Below the pieces are notes generated by a model, which saw nothing but the letters and a program-made list of their open reading frames with translations, ran no database searches and was not told where the DNA came from. Below are positions 1-7,033 of a stretch of 49,712 bases of DNA, one piece after another. Source of the DNA: Verrucomicrobiaceae bacterium (lineage in GTDB: Bacteria > Verrucomicrobiota > Verrucomicrobiia > Verrucomicrobiales > V1-33); NCBI GenBank assembly GCA_027483175.1, contig JAIXVE010000060.1:1-49712 (forward strand), in the 5' to 3' direction. The first letter of the stretch is position 1. Each line of letters begins with the position of its first letter. Both the position numbers and the translations under genes were made by a program.

Positions 1-66
1 GCGGTCGGGATTTGTTTTGGCGACCGCTGAGAATGAAGAATGTGGCCTGAGAGATCAGGCAGAGAG

Positions 67-105
67 CAGCGGCCCTGGAGGAGATCCGGGGCCGCTGTTT
101 GTTTT
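67..105 (+). terminator. Rho-independent terminator of a gene before the window
   Basis: A perfect 9-bp stem (CAGCGGCCC at 67-75 with GGGCCGCTG at 89-97) is followed directly by TTTGTTTT at 98-105. This is the form of an intrinsic terminator reading rightwards, so it probably ends a plus-strand gene or RNA lying left of the window. Two more perfect hairpins stand just before it: GCGGTCG/CGACCGC at 1-27 and GCCTGA/TCAGGC at 45-60. Confidence 0.6.
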
Positions 106-142
106 GAGGTTTGGAGGGGGAGCCGGTTGGGGCGGGGAGGGA

Positions 143-355
143 TCAGAGGATGGAGCTGTCGTCGGAGCGTTCGAGTTTGCCGATCCGTTTTTTGAGGGAT
201 TCGAGTTCGACGGTGAGGCGGTGGAGGATGGGGTAGCAGTCGTCCTGGGTTTCCTTGTCGGCGAGGTGGGGGATGGCCGGGTGGATTTTCATCATGAGGC
301 GGGCGATGTCGCGGCAGGCGTCGCGGATTTGCTGAATGGCGTCGGGGCGTTCCAT
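143..355 (-). CDS. Small helical hypothetical protein
   Basis: This 70-residue reading frame has no function I recognise. The sequence suggests two amphipathic helices: residues 1-25 (MERPDAIQQIRDACRDIARL) and a charged heptad-like helix near residues 45-63 (LHRLTVELESLKKRIGKLE), so a small coiled-coil protein is likely. It has no signal peptide or membrane segment. I chose the ATG at 355 because the upstream in-frame extension is low-complexity and unlike the rest. No good ribosome binding site precedes it. It is divergent from the kinase that starts at 474. That it is a real gene is an inference from its balanced composition. Confidence 0.5.
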   Translation of the reverse strand: MERPDAIQQIRDACRDIARLMMKIHPAIPHLADKETQDDCYPILHRLTVELESLKKRIGKLERSDDSSIL

Positions 356-473
356 GGTGGGGGAAGCTGAGCGGGAAGGTGGATGGTGCAAACTGAATCC
401 TGTCATTGCGCAGTGGCTGGCGGCCCCCTACGATCGACGCCTTTTCCGACCCTTTACCGAAAATCAAGTCAGC

Positions 474-1517
474 ATGGATCCAGCCGTCATACCGTCACTC
501 TGTGAGGAAAGCCGCCAGATGGTACCTGGGTGGGGTAGTGCGGTGCCGGAGGTGGTGCCGATTGAGAAGGGCGGGTCGGACCGGAGGTATTACCGGCTGA
601 CTGGGGTGGGTCGTGAGGGTGGGCCGGAGACGGCGATATTGATGGTGTATACGGCGAACCGGCCGGACAACCTGAGTTTTTTTGCGGCGACGGAAGTGCT
701 GGCTGGGGCTGGGTTGAGGATGCCGAGGATTTACGCGCATGATGGGGAGCGGCGGTGTGCGTGGCTGGAGGATCTGGGGCGCGATGACTTGTGGGAGTGG
801 CGGGAGCGGGACGAGGAGCGCGGGGCATTGTACCGGAGTACCTTGAGGCAGGCGGCGAAGATTCATGCGATTGAGCCTGGGGCGTTGAGCGGGCTGGTTG
901 GCGGGGAGTTGCAGCCGCCGTTTGATGAAGGGTTGTATCAGTGGGAGCAGGACTATTTTTTCCGGGAGTTTGCGTCGCGGTTTTCGGTGCTGACGGCTGA
1001 GGAGCTGGAGGAAGTGAGGTTAGGGGAAGGGCTGGCGGAAGTTAGGCGGACGCTGGCGGCGCTGCCGCGGCGGATGGTGCACCGGGATTTTCAGTCGCAG
1101 AACGTGATCGTGAGGGACGGGCAGGCGTGGCTGATTGATTATCAGGGATTGAGGCCGGGGCGGCCGGAGTATGATCTGGCGTCGCTGCTGTATGATCCGT
1201 ATGTGAGGCTGCCGGAGGGTGAGCGGCGGGAGTTGCTGGCGTACTATGCGGGATTGCATGGGGCGGGTGAGGCGTTCGGGAGTGATGCGGGGGTGTTTGC
1301 GCGGTGTGCGTGTCAGCGGTTGATGCAGGCGCTGGGGGCGTATGGGAAGCTGGGGGTGGGTGATGGGAAGAAGGCGTTTCTAGAGCACATTCCGAATGCG
1401 GTGGCGAATCTGCGGAGTGTGCTGGCGGAGTCGGGGTTACTGCCGGAATTGGTGAGGGTGCTGGAATTGCGGCCGGGGGCCGTGGAAGCGGCAGGGGGGC
1501 CGCGGTTGGGGGCATGA
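474..1517 (+). CDS. AmgK-like aminoglycoside phosphotransferase-family kinase
   Basis: A 347-residue kinase of the APH/choline kinase fold, closest in pattern to COG3178, whose characterised member AmgK phosphorylates N-acetylmuramate and N-acetylglucosamine at C1 in cell-wall recycling. Visible motifs are an N-terminal GGSDRRYYR nucleotide-loop region near residue 35, the Brenner motif MVHRDFQSQN near residue 200 with catalytic Asp, and the metal-binding LIDYQG followed by GRPEYDLASLLYDPY. The ATG at 474 is preferred because the earlier in-frame start adds 46 residues unlike the family. The stop overlaps the next start as ATGA, which implies translational coupling to the CHASE2-like gene. 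MurU, the usual AmgK partner, is not in the window, so the substrate is uncertain. Confidence 0.7.
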   Translation: MDPAVIPSLCEESRQMVPGWGSAVPEVVPIEKGGSDRRYYRLTGVGREGGPETAILMVYTANRPDNLSFFAATEVLAGAGLRMPRIYAHDGERRCAWLEDLGRDDLWEWRERDEERGALYRSTLRQAAKIHAIEPGALSGLVGGELQPPFDEGLYQWEQDYFFREFASRFSVLTAEELEEVRLGEGLAEVRRTLAALPRRMVHRDFQSQNVIVRDGQAWLIDYQGLRPGRPEYDLASLLYDPYVRLPEGERRELLAYYAGLHGAGEAFGSDAGVFARCACQRLMQALGAYGKLGVGDGKKAFLEHIPNAVANLRSVLAESGLLPELVRVLELRPGAVEAAGGPRLGA

Positions 1518-2956
1518 GCGTGAGGCACACGCTGGTTTATCTACTGCTAGGAAGTGCGGTGGGGTTGCTGCTGCACCGGGAGCAGGAGCGGGGGACGCTA
1601 GCGGAACTGGACGGGCGGCATCGGGACGTGCTGATGAGAGGGCCGTGGCAGTCGGGCCCGCCGCTGGTGCCGGGGCGCGGGGCGGTGGTGTTTGCGGGGC
1701 TGGATGACAAGGATCGGGCGGATCGGGTGTTTGAGGGATGGCCGCTGACGCCGGGGGACTGGCAGGTGTTGCTGCAGAATCTGAAAGGTTATGAGCCGAG
1801 GCAGGTGGTGGTGCCGATGGCGATGGGGGTGGAGCGGGCGGGGGCTGGGTTGGAGGCTGCGGCGCTGGCGCTGCCGCGGATGACGGGAGCGGTGGCGGTG
1901 TCGGCGGTGGCGGGAGGTGCTGTGAAGGGGATTCCGGGGGAATTGCCGGTGCTGCGGAGCGAGGGGGCGGTTGGGAGGATTCCGGAGTGTCGGCGGATTG
2001 AAGGGGTGGTGGTGCCGGTGGCGGTGGGGACTGGGGAGATTGATCTTGGGGTGAAGGGCGAGCGGCTGGCGGTGAGCGGTCCGTGGTGTCGTGTGCCGTT
2101 GCTGGCGAGGTATGGGGAATCGGTGGTGCCGACGGTGTTGCTGCGGGCGGTGCTGGCCTGGTGGGATGTTCCGGTGGAGAATGTCAGGGTGGTGCCGGGG
2201 GATGCGATCTGGTGCGGGGAGAAGCTGAGGATTCCGATCGATGCGGCGGGATTTCTGGAGTTGTATCTGCCGTTTACGGAGGAGCCAGAGGTGATGAATG
2301 GCGATACGTTTGCGCTGCCGCGGGAGCAGGTGGAGGCGGCGTTGCCGGCTGGGGATCCGCAGCGGAGATTGTTAGGTTCGCTGGGGGATCGACTGGTGTG
2401 GTTTGGGATGAACGATGCGGCGAGTGCGGTGCTGCGGTTGCCGGATGGGCGGCAGGTTTCGAGCGGGGCGCTGACGGCGCGGGCGGTGGCGGCGATGCAG
2501 AGCGGGCGGTTTCTGAGGCCGGTGGGGAGTCGGGTGCAGTGGGGCGCGGAAGGATTGGCGCTGCTGGCTGGGGTGTGGGTGCTGCACCGGAGCTGGCGCT
2601 GGGTGCTGCCGTGCTGGTTGGTGGCGGTGGTGGGGTGGATCGGGGCGGGTGTGTGGATTTACCGGGAGCGGGGAGAGTGGCAGGTGTGCTGGGCTGGGTT
2701 GGGAATGCTGACGGTGGCGGCGGTGCTGGCGTTTCTGCTGCCGCGGCGCGAGCGGGTGGTGGCGGGTGAGGCTTCGGTGGCGGAGGATGAGAAAGTGGTG
2801 GGGGCGGTCGCGGGTGAAGGGGAAGCGGGGGGTGAGGAGAGCGAGGCTAGCGGGGCGGTGGGTGCGGGGGGTGGAATGGAGCGGCGGCGTCGGCGGAGGC
2901 GGCGGGAGAATGGTGAGCGGAGGGCGGGGGAGAGGGCGGGGACGAGGCGGCGGTAA
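1514..2956 (+). CDS. CHASE2-like membrane protein with basic tail
   Basis: A 480-residue protein starting with a membrane anchor (residues 5-20). A long extracytoplasmic region resembles a CHASE2 sensor domain: VVFAGLDDKD near residue 55, then WPLTPGDW and a leucine-rich helix before a VVVPMAM strand. About three hydrophobic segments near residues 345-408 follow. The C-terminal 70 residues are acidic and Gly-rich and end in an extremely arginine-rich tail that could bind nucleic acid or phospholipid. No kinase, cyclase or other output domain follows the sensor, which is unusual for CHASE2. The ATG lies inside the stop of the AmgK-like gene. The CHASE2 assignment is pattern-based and moderate; the role is unknown. 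Confidence 0.55.
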   Translation: MSVRHTLVYLLLGSAVGLLLHREQERGTLAELDGRHRDVLMRGPWQSGPPLVPGRGAVVFAGLDDKDRADRVFEGWPLTPGDWQVLLQNLKGYEPRQVVVPMAMGVERAGAGLEAAALALPRMTGAVAVSAVAGGAVKGIPGELPVLRSEGAVGRIPECRRIEGVVVPVAVGTGEIDLGVKGERLAVSGPWCRVPLLARYGESVVPTVLLRAVLAWWDVPVENVRVVPGDAIWCGEKLRIPIDAAGFLELYLPFTEEPEVMNGDTFALPREQVEAALPAGDPQRRLLGSLGDRLVWFGMNDAASAVLRLPDGRQVSSGALTARAVAAMQSGRFLRPVGSRVQWGAEGLALLAGVWVLHRSWRWVLPCWLVAVVGWIGAGVWIYRERGEWQVCWAGLGMLTVAAVLAFLLPRRERVVAGEASVAEDEKVVGAVAGEGEAGGEESEASGAVGAGGGMERRRRRRRRENGERRAGERAGTRRR

Positions 2957-2960
2957 GGAG

Positions 2961-2995
2961 GGGGATTTGAGATTTGAGATTTGAAATCCGAGAGG
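2961..2995 (+). repeat. GATTTGA heptad repeat, copy 1
   Basis: Three perfect head-to-tail copies of the 7-base unit GATTTGA (2964-2984) are followed by AATCCGAGAG. A nearly identical copy, including both flanks, lies at 6880-6914 in the same orientation. The two copies bracket the atypical 3.0-6.9 kb segment. Confidence 0.8.
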
Positions 2996-3176
2996 GGGGT
3001 CAGTTAGGGAAGGCTGGTGGCAGTGGAGTGAGAGTTAGCTTTGGTCGATTATAGGAGGTCGAAGACGAATCTCCTAAGGTACGCTCCGCGCCGACCGCCG
3101 GGATTGATCAACCAAGAGGTGCAATTGGAGGTTGGTGCCCCTCGATCGCTCGGGCCTGAATGGTTCGGGTGCCTTG

Positions 3177-3605
3177 TCAGAACCAGTGAATCCACATGCC
3201 CGCCCACAAGAAAACGCATGCAGCAGGAATAACTGAGGGGACTAACTCAGTGATTCCACCTGAAATGCCGACTTCTTGAAATCGCGTGAAACGCAACCAC
3301 GCCCAAAGCGTGAAGACGGAAAGCTGCGCGCAAGGCACTGCAACAAGTGAGGACGGCGAAATGGAACGAAACATCGAGGTCGCCCCGTCACCAAGCGTGC
3401 TGCTCAGGGCTGTGAGATTGGTCAACACCTGGATGGGGAAGAACGCATAAGCCAGAAGTAACAGGCCATCGTTCGCCTTTTGCTGCCACAGAATTTCTGG
3501 TGAAAAGAACTCCGGGAGGCGGATGAGGGAAAGAACCAGGAAGACCAAGGTCATAATGGCCGACGCAGCCGTAATTGAGAGAATCAAAATGAGCGATAGC
3601 GTCAT
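3177..3605 (-). CDS. Small multi-pass membrane protein
   Basis: A 142-residue hydrophobic protein with about four predicted membrane segments: near residues 2-30 (MTLSLILILSITAASAIM), 45-70, 88-108 and 118-140, ending in WAGMWIHWF. I recognise no family. The ATG at 3605 is chosen because a membrane helix begins immediately there; an upstream start would overlap the preceding PEP-CTERM gene. It lies 22 bases downstream of that gene on the same strand and is probably co-transcribed. Base composition is more balanced than in neighbouring genes, in keeping with the rest of the 3.0-6.9 kb patch. Confidence 0.55.
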   Translation of the reverse strand: MTLSLILILSITAASAIMTLVFLVLSLIRLPEFFSPEILWQQKANDGLLLLAYAFFPIQVLTNLTALSSTLGDGATSMFRSISPSSLVAVPCAQLSVFTLWAWLRFTRFQEVGISGGITELVPSVIPAACVFLWAGMWIHWF

Positions 3606-3627
3606 GACGCTTTGATCCGAAAAAATG

Positions 3628-4245
3628 TTATTGGATGTAGTTGCTGGGGGCTGTCGAAACAGAAAGGCTGGTAGGAGTTGTCGCGGCGCTACTTGTCGGG
3701 AAGGCCTTGTGATTGGGCAACGCACGGGGGTGTCGACGGAGCAGGAGGTAACTGCCCCCGATCACCAGCATGATGCTTGCCGATGGTTCCGGGACCAGAC
3801 TGGTGTTCAGGATCTTGGAAAACGCATAACGCTGACCATTGACGTAGGTCTCGGCAAAGAATCTATCAATGGTTACGGATCCCGCATAGAGATCGAGTAC
3901 AAGAAGCCCCTGCAGATCCTGAAAGTGTTCGCTTTGCCCATAGAGACCGAAGAATCCATTCATTTCATGAGTCCCGTCGTGCGTGAAGTCCAGAATCGGC
4001 ACGTCTGCCAGGCCGTTCTCAAACACTCTGAAGCGCAGGATGTCGCCGAAATGGACTTTGTCGTCCCCATAGCTAAGACTCCAGCGGCTTTGCTCATACG
4101 GCTTCGGTGGGGTGAATGCCGGGCTGAGCGTGAGAGGTATCTCGATAGTAACGAGAGGGCTTCCTGTGATGACGGCTGCATTTGTGGAATGCACGGTGCA
4201 AGCCACTGTGAGGAGGGCTGCGAATGATGGCCAGTGGATTCGCAT
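3628..4245 (-). CDS. PEP-CTERM sorting-domain protein
   Basis: A 205-residue secreted protein. Residues 1-23 form a signal peptide (cleavage near TNAA). The middle is beta-rich, without a recognised enzyme motif. The tail has the PEP-CTERM tripartite signal: VPEPS at 151-155, a hydrophobic helix at 156-169, then the basic cluster RRHPR at 170-174. PEP-CTERM proteins are handled by exosortase and usually carried to the surface or extracellular polymer. Oddly, the frame continues for 31 more Ser/Thr/Pro-rich residues after the basic cluster, where the family normally stops. No exosortase gene is in the window. The small membrane protein follows 22 bases downstream. Confidence 0.75.
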   Translation of the reverse strand: MRIHWPSFAALLTVACTVHSTNAAVITGSPLVTIEIPLTLSPAFTPPKPYEQSRWSLSYGDDKVHFGDILRFRVFENGLADVPILDFTHDGTHEMNGFFGLYGQSEHFQDLQGLLVLDLYAGSVTIDRFFAETYVNGQRYAFSKILNTSLVPEPSASIMLVIGGSYLLLRRHPRALPNHKAFPTSSAATTPTSLSVSTAPSNYIQ

Positions 4246-4363
4246 GATGTTATGAGTTGCAGGGAAACGGCATCACTGTGGCAGCGGGTGGTGGCTGGTA
4301 TGCTCATGCTTGGCCCCCGGGAGCTGCCATTTCTCGTGGACGCTATCAGCGGGAGGAGTTGCT

Positions 4364-4440
4364 GTCAAACCGGAGGATGGGCGTGAGCGCAGGTGGCGAT
4401 GTGTGGGATCGGGCGGGGCTGGAAGTGAGAAGTGAGAAAG
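4364..4440 (+). repeat. Composite intergenic repeat block, copy 1
   Basis: GTCAAACCGG at 4364 is followed 39 bases later by GTGGGATCGGG at 4403 and then by GAAGTGAGAAG at 4422. The second copy has GTCAAACCGG at 6535, GTGGGATCGGG again exactly 39 bases later at 6574, and GAAGTGAGAAG at 6612. The order and the first spacing are conserved; the last spacing differs by 19 bases. Confidence 0.55.
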
Positions 4441-4510
4441 GCGGGTTGGGAGCGAAGGCTTGAACGGAGGGGGTGATCCGGTACGGGGTTGGGGCGATTT
4501 TGATGGTGAT

Positions 4511-4539
4511 CCCGGGGTGTCGCTTTGCGCCACCCCGGG
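4511..4539. repeat. Perfect CCCGGGGTG hairpin
   Basis: CCCGGGGTG (4511-4519) pairs perfectly with CACCCCGGG (4531-4539), and the loop can extend the stem with CGC-TTT-GCG. It lies downstream of the glycoside-hydrolase-like gene and could end its transcript. No T-run follows in either direction, so it may instead be a palindromic intergenic repeat. Confidence 0.5.
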
Positions 4540-4595
4540 CTCCTGCGTCCATTCATGGCGAGATCTGATGGAATCACTTCGGTTACATGTGAGAT

Positions 4596-5672
4596 TCATT
4601 TGAATAGTTGGCAGACGAGGCTGCGCGTTCCATCGGGACGAATCAGCCAAAAGCCTTTGTAGTCGGCGGCCACTTTTGGGGGTTTCTTGGATGGTTCGTT
4701 GCAGTAGAGCTGCCAGTAAACGGCATACGGGCAACCGAAGCGCTGCGCCTCTGCCAGGAGTGCGGCGGTGCGCTCGAAAGCGAGCTGTGGAGTCGCCTCC
4801 GATTCCGCCAGGCCGAACTCGCCGACATAAACGCCATGCTCGCCGAACGGCTTTGTCTGGCGCTTGTGTTTCGCGATGAAAGCCAGCGCCTCGGCGAAGT
4901 GCGTCGGGGAATCCTTTGTATCCCATGCGGAATAGGATGCCAGATCCACGGGGACCTGCGGCAACACGTCGGTTGTGACGCCTGGCGCACCCTGTACGAG
5001 CGACTGCCTGACGAGGTTGACCTCGCAGGCGTGGAAGACCCGTGCGCCTCCGGTGGTGAGTTCCGCACGCGCACGAGCGACTCCGCGCTGCCGGGCCGTC
5101 AGCCAGCGAATCATCGCTGCCGTTGCGGCGCTGGTGGGTTTGGTGGCGGGATCAAAGCTGCCGCGCAAGGCCCAATCGCCTTCCCAGTTCTGGATGATGA
5201 ACGTTTTGCGGGTGTGGGTGTAGGTGCGGAGCAAGTGGCGGGTCAGGGAGGCGAAACATGCTTCCTCGGCCTGCTCGTCATCGGCTGAAAAGCTCTCACG
5301 CCAGTAAGCAGCAGAGCGCCCCGGGCGAAAGGCGGTCAGGATGAATGTGTCGAACTCCCTTGCGAACAGTGCGCGGTAGTAGGGGGTATCTGCGAGGGCA
5401 TCAAGCATTGCCACGCTGGGCCACTGCGAGTGAAATGGATAAAGCTTCGGCGATGGGTTATCGGTGTCGAGGCTCAGACTGACCTTGATGCACCTTGCTC
5501 CGATTGCGTGTGCCGTCGCTGCGCCTTCGTTCAGGTAGTCGGTCTCTGAAAAGGAATACAGTCCGCCGATATGCGCCACGCCCAACTGAGTCCGCGCGGC
5601 TGATGGTGACGTTTGAGCAAAGGTCGGTATCGGCAGGCCTGCAAGTAGTCCGATGAAGTGGTTTCGTCGCAT
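4596..5672 (-). CDS. Secreted glycoside-hydrolase-like protein
   Basis: A 358-residue protein with a signal peptide (residues 1-20, cut after FAQ). The body resembles a TIM-barrel hydrolase: IKVSLSL after a helix (near 62), FILTAF (110-115), IIQNWEGDW (159-167) with a candidate acid/base Glu164, and VYVGEFGLAE (281-290) with Glu285 or Glu290 as candidate nucleophile, followed by YAVYWQLY. The two glutamates at barrel strand ends fit clan GH-A, but I cannot name the family. Likely a periplasmic or exported carbohydrate-active enzyme. Codon use is less skewed than in flanking genes. The ATG at 5672 directly precedes the signal peptide. Confidence 0.6.
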   Translation of the reverse strand: MRRNHFIGLLAGLPIPTFAQTSPSAARTQLGVAHIGGLYSFSETDYLNEGAATAHAIGARCIKVSLSLDTDNPSPKLYPFHSQWPSVAMLDALADTPYYRALFAREFDTFILTAFRPGRSAAYWRESFSADDEQAEEACFASLTRHLLRTYTHTRKTFIIQNWEGDWALRGSFDPATKPTSAATAAMIRWLTARQRGVARARAELTTGGARVFHACEVNLVRQSLVQGAPGVTTDVLPQVPVDLASYSAWDTKDSPTHFAEALAFIAKHKRQTKPFGEHGVYVGEFGLAESEATPQLAFERTAALLAEAQRFGCPYAVYWQLYCNEPSKKPPKVAADYKGFWLIRPDGTRSLVCQLFK

Positions 5673-5840
5673 TGTGTGGAGTGTGCGCTAGCGGCCTGAT
5701 GGGGTTCGAGTTTCCTCCATGAAAACCACAATTCATGGAATGAGTAACCGAGTGCCGGCAGAGGTCAAGGGGTTGAGGGCGACCGCGCCGGGTGTGCCAG
5801 ACTGGTGGAGTGCATGTTCGGCATTGCGGGCATATAGAGT

Positions 5841-6063
5841 TCATCGGGTGTCTGTATTGGCGTCGCTGAGCGCCTCCTGGCGCGTGGCAGCCGGAAACTC
5901 CGAAAACTGCTGTGCCAAAATCTCCGTGGCTTTGTCATAGGTAAGTTGCCGTGCCCAAACCTTCTGCGCGAGATCCATTGCGGCGATGTGAAGACGCATC
6001 GCCCGCTGCCTTGTAGTGCTCGCGGGCTTTCTTGTATGCGGTGTCCATCAACGCGTCATTCAT
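5841..6063 (-). pseudogene. Frameshifted small hypothetical gene
   Basis: On the minus strand an ATG at 6063 starts MNDALMDTAYKKAREHYKAA, then the frame degenerates and stops at 5935. A second frame, open from an ATG at 5999 to a stop at 5841 (52 residues), continues as a well-composed helical sequence beginning MRLHIAAMDLAQKVW and ending ALSDANTDTR. Both parts read like one helical protein of about 75 residues split by a one-base shift near 5997-6003. Alternatively only the 52-residue frame is expressed. No family is recognised. The position inside the atypical 3.0-6.9 kb patch fits decay of acquired DNA. Confidence 0.35.
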
Positions 6064-6144
6064 GGAGTGTGCGTAGCATCGTCGATCGTTGGAACGCATG
6101 GAGGGCTGAAAGCCATTTCATGTGAATTGTGAGAATTGTTTCGG

Positions 6145-6426
6145 TCACATGTGTGACTCCGTTTCGGTGTCGAAGGCAAATATGATGTAAAGTGTAGAAC
6201 TAGCTGCCGAGCAGATCCAGGACGGGAGGTAAAAGCGCCCGGACCTCCGGAAGAATATCAGTGTGATCGAAAGTGCAATCAGGAGAACGGCCGCGATCGG
6301 GGCGAAAAAGAGGGCAGCCTTGAACTCGCCCCGAGTATTCTTAGTAGCGAACACGAAAAGAGTGAGAAGGGCGACAATTACCCAAGCTGAAAAAGGCAGG
6401 AGAAGTCCGAAAGCGATTTTCTTCAT
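6145..6426 (-). CDS. Small membrane protein
   Basis: A 93-residue protein beginning MKKIAFGLLLPFSAWV with three hydrophobic segments near residues 5-27, 36-58 and 66-86, separated by short basic loops (KNTRGEFK and FRRSGRF). No family or function is recognised. The ATG at 6426 is chosen because the upstream in-frame sequence is a proline/histidine-rich shadow of intergenic repeat DNA. It is isolated, with the frameshifted remnant 80 bases downstream. Composition is balanced compared with the genes around it. Confidence 0.5.
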   Translation of the reverse strand: MKKIAFGLLLPFSAWVIVALLTLFVFATKNTRGEFKAALFFAPIAAVLLIALSITLIFFRRSGRFYLPSWICSAASSTLYIIFAFDTETESHM

Positions 6427-6534
6427 TTGTTTGGGCGAGCGGTGTGCTTCTGATGGCGAATTTCGACGGATGTTTTGTTGTTTGGCCGTCAAGAACCGTG
6501 GTTTGGCCGGATCATGCCATTGTGGCGAATAGCC

Positions 6535-6622
6535 GTCAAACCGGGAATGCGGCTGGCGAGTTGGTGGTGCGGCGTGGGATCGGGGATTGGGATGATGGGA
6601 GTGGAATTGGAGAAGTGAGAAG
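6535..6622 (+). repeat. Composite intergenic repeat block, copy 2
   Basis: The partner of the block at 4364-4440: GTCAAACCGG at 6535, GTGGGATCGGG at 6574 and GAAGTGAGAAG at 6612. It ends in nearly two units of the GAGAAGT heptad (6610-6622). Confidence 0.55.
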
Positions 6623-6650
6623 GGCTTGTGGGGAGAGGGCTGGTGGGGGG

Positions 6651-6806
6651 GGGCGCGAGTACGGAGCCTCGCGTGCCCGGGCTTGTTCGGAGGAGGGCTG
6701 GTTAGGGGTGGGTGTGCTTGAATGGTGCCGGGCCAGCAGGCTGGCTCCGGGAAAGCGGCAGCAGGCTTCCGCAGTCCAAGGCCTTCGGCGGGGGGCTTGT
6801 TCGGTG
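6651..6806 (+). repeat. Array of hairpin modules with GGCTTGTTCGG linkers
   Basis: Successive inverted repeats: an imperfect hairpin at 6651-6678 built on CGCGAG/CTCGCG, one at 6728-6750 (CCGGGCCAG with CTGGCTCCGG) and one at 6750-6770 (GGAAAGC with GCTTCC). A linker GGCTTGTTCGG recurs at 6680 and near 6796, and the related GGCTGGTTCGG occurs near 6933. The same kind of linker follows the related element at 38 kb. Confidence 0.5.
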
Positions 6807-6811
6807 GGCTG

Positions 6812-6872
6812 GTAGGCGCACTCCGTGCGCAGGGAGAGCTGTGATTGCTCACAGCAGTACAGAGCCTGCGGC
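6812..6872 (+). repeat. Three-way-junction repeat, copy 1
   Basis: An outer stem (GTAGGC with GCCTGC) encloses two hairpins: GCGCAC-TCC-GTGCGC and GCTGTGA-TTGC-TCACAGC. It matches the element at 38623-38683 over about 60 bases. A U-A to C-G change in the second hairpin and a wobble to Watson-Crick change in the outer stem both keep the pairing. Confidence 0.65.
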
Positions 6873-6879
6873 GTGATGA

Positions 6880-6914
6880 GGGGATTTGAGATTTGAGATT
6901 TGAAATCTGAGATG
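6880..6914 (+). repeat. GATTTGA heptad repeat, copy 2
   Basis: Three perfect GATTTGA units (6883-6903) followed by AATCTGAGA. It is the same unit, copy number, flanks and orientation as the repeat at 2961-2995. Confidence 0.8.
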
Positions 6915-7033
6915 GGGCGCGTTCGGAGGGGGGGCTGGTTCGGAGAGGGGTGGGGGTGGGGGAGTTTTTGGGGGGAGGTGGTTTTGGCGTTGTTTCGGGG
7001 ATTGGGTGGGGGCAGAGTGGCGGGGACATGGCT

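Larger units (their letters stand above)
4246..4595. other. Intergenic region with repeat fragments
   Basis: No credible gene is seen here. The stretch holds a GTCAAACCGG...GTGGGATCGGG...GAAGTGAGAAG block (4364-4432) that recurs in the same order near 6535-6622, a short run of the GAGAAGT heptad (4422-4440), and a strong hairpin at 4511-4539. Composition suggests decayed or repeat-derived DNA. Confidence 0.6.
6427..7033. other. Repeat-rich intergenic region
   Basis: About 600 bases without a credible gene, largely built of repeats. In order: the composite block (6535-6622), a hairpin array with GGCTTGTTCGG-type linkers (6651-6806), a three-way-junction element (6812-6872) and a GATTTGA heptad repeat (6880-6914). 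The promoter and leader of the downstream dehydrogenase must lie at its right end, but I could not identify a convincing promoter. Confidence 0.65.

Noticed and set aside
17-370. Plus-strand open frame at the left edge
   Set aside because: Gly/Val/Phe-rich shadow crossing the terminator hairpin and the opposing small gene; no family features.
3041-3232. Plus-strand open frame of 63 residues
   Set aside because: Short, no motif, and it runs into the end of the minus-strand membrane protein gene.
5719-5940. Plus-strand open frame of 73 residues between the glycoside-hydrolase-like gene and the remnant
   Set aside because: It lies antisense to the better-composed minus-strand remnant, has no ribosome binding site and no family features.
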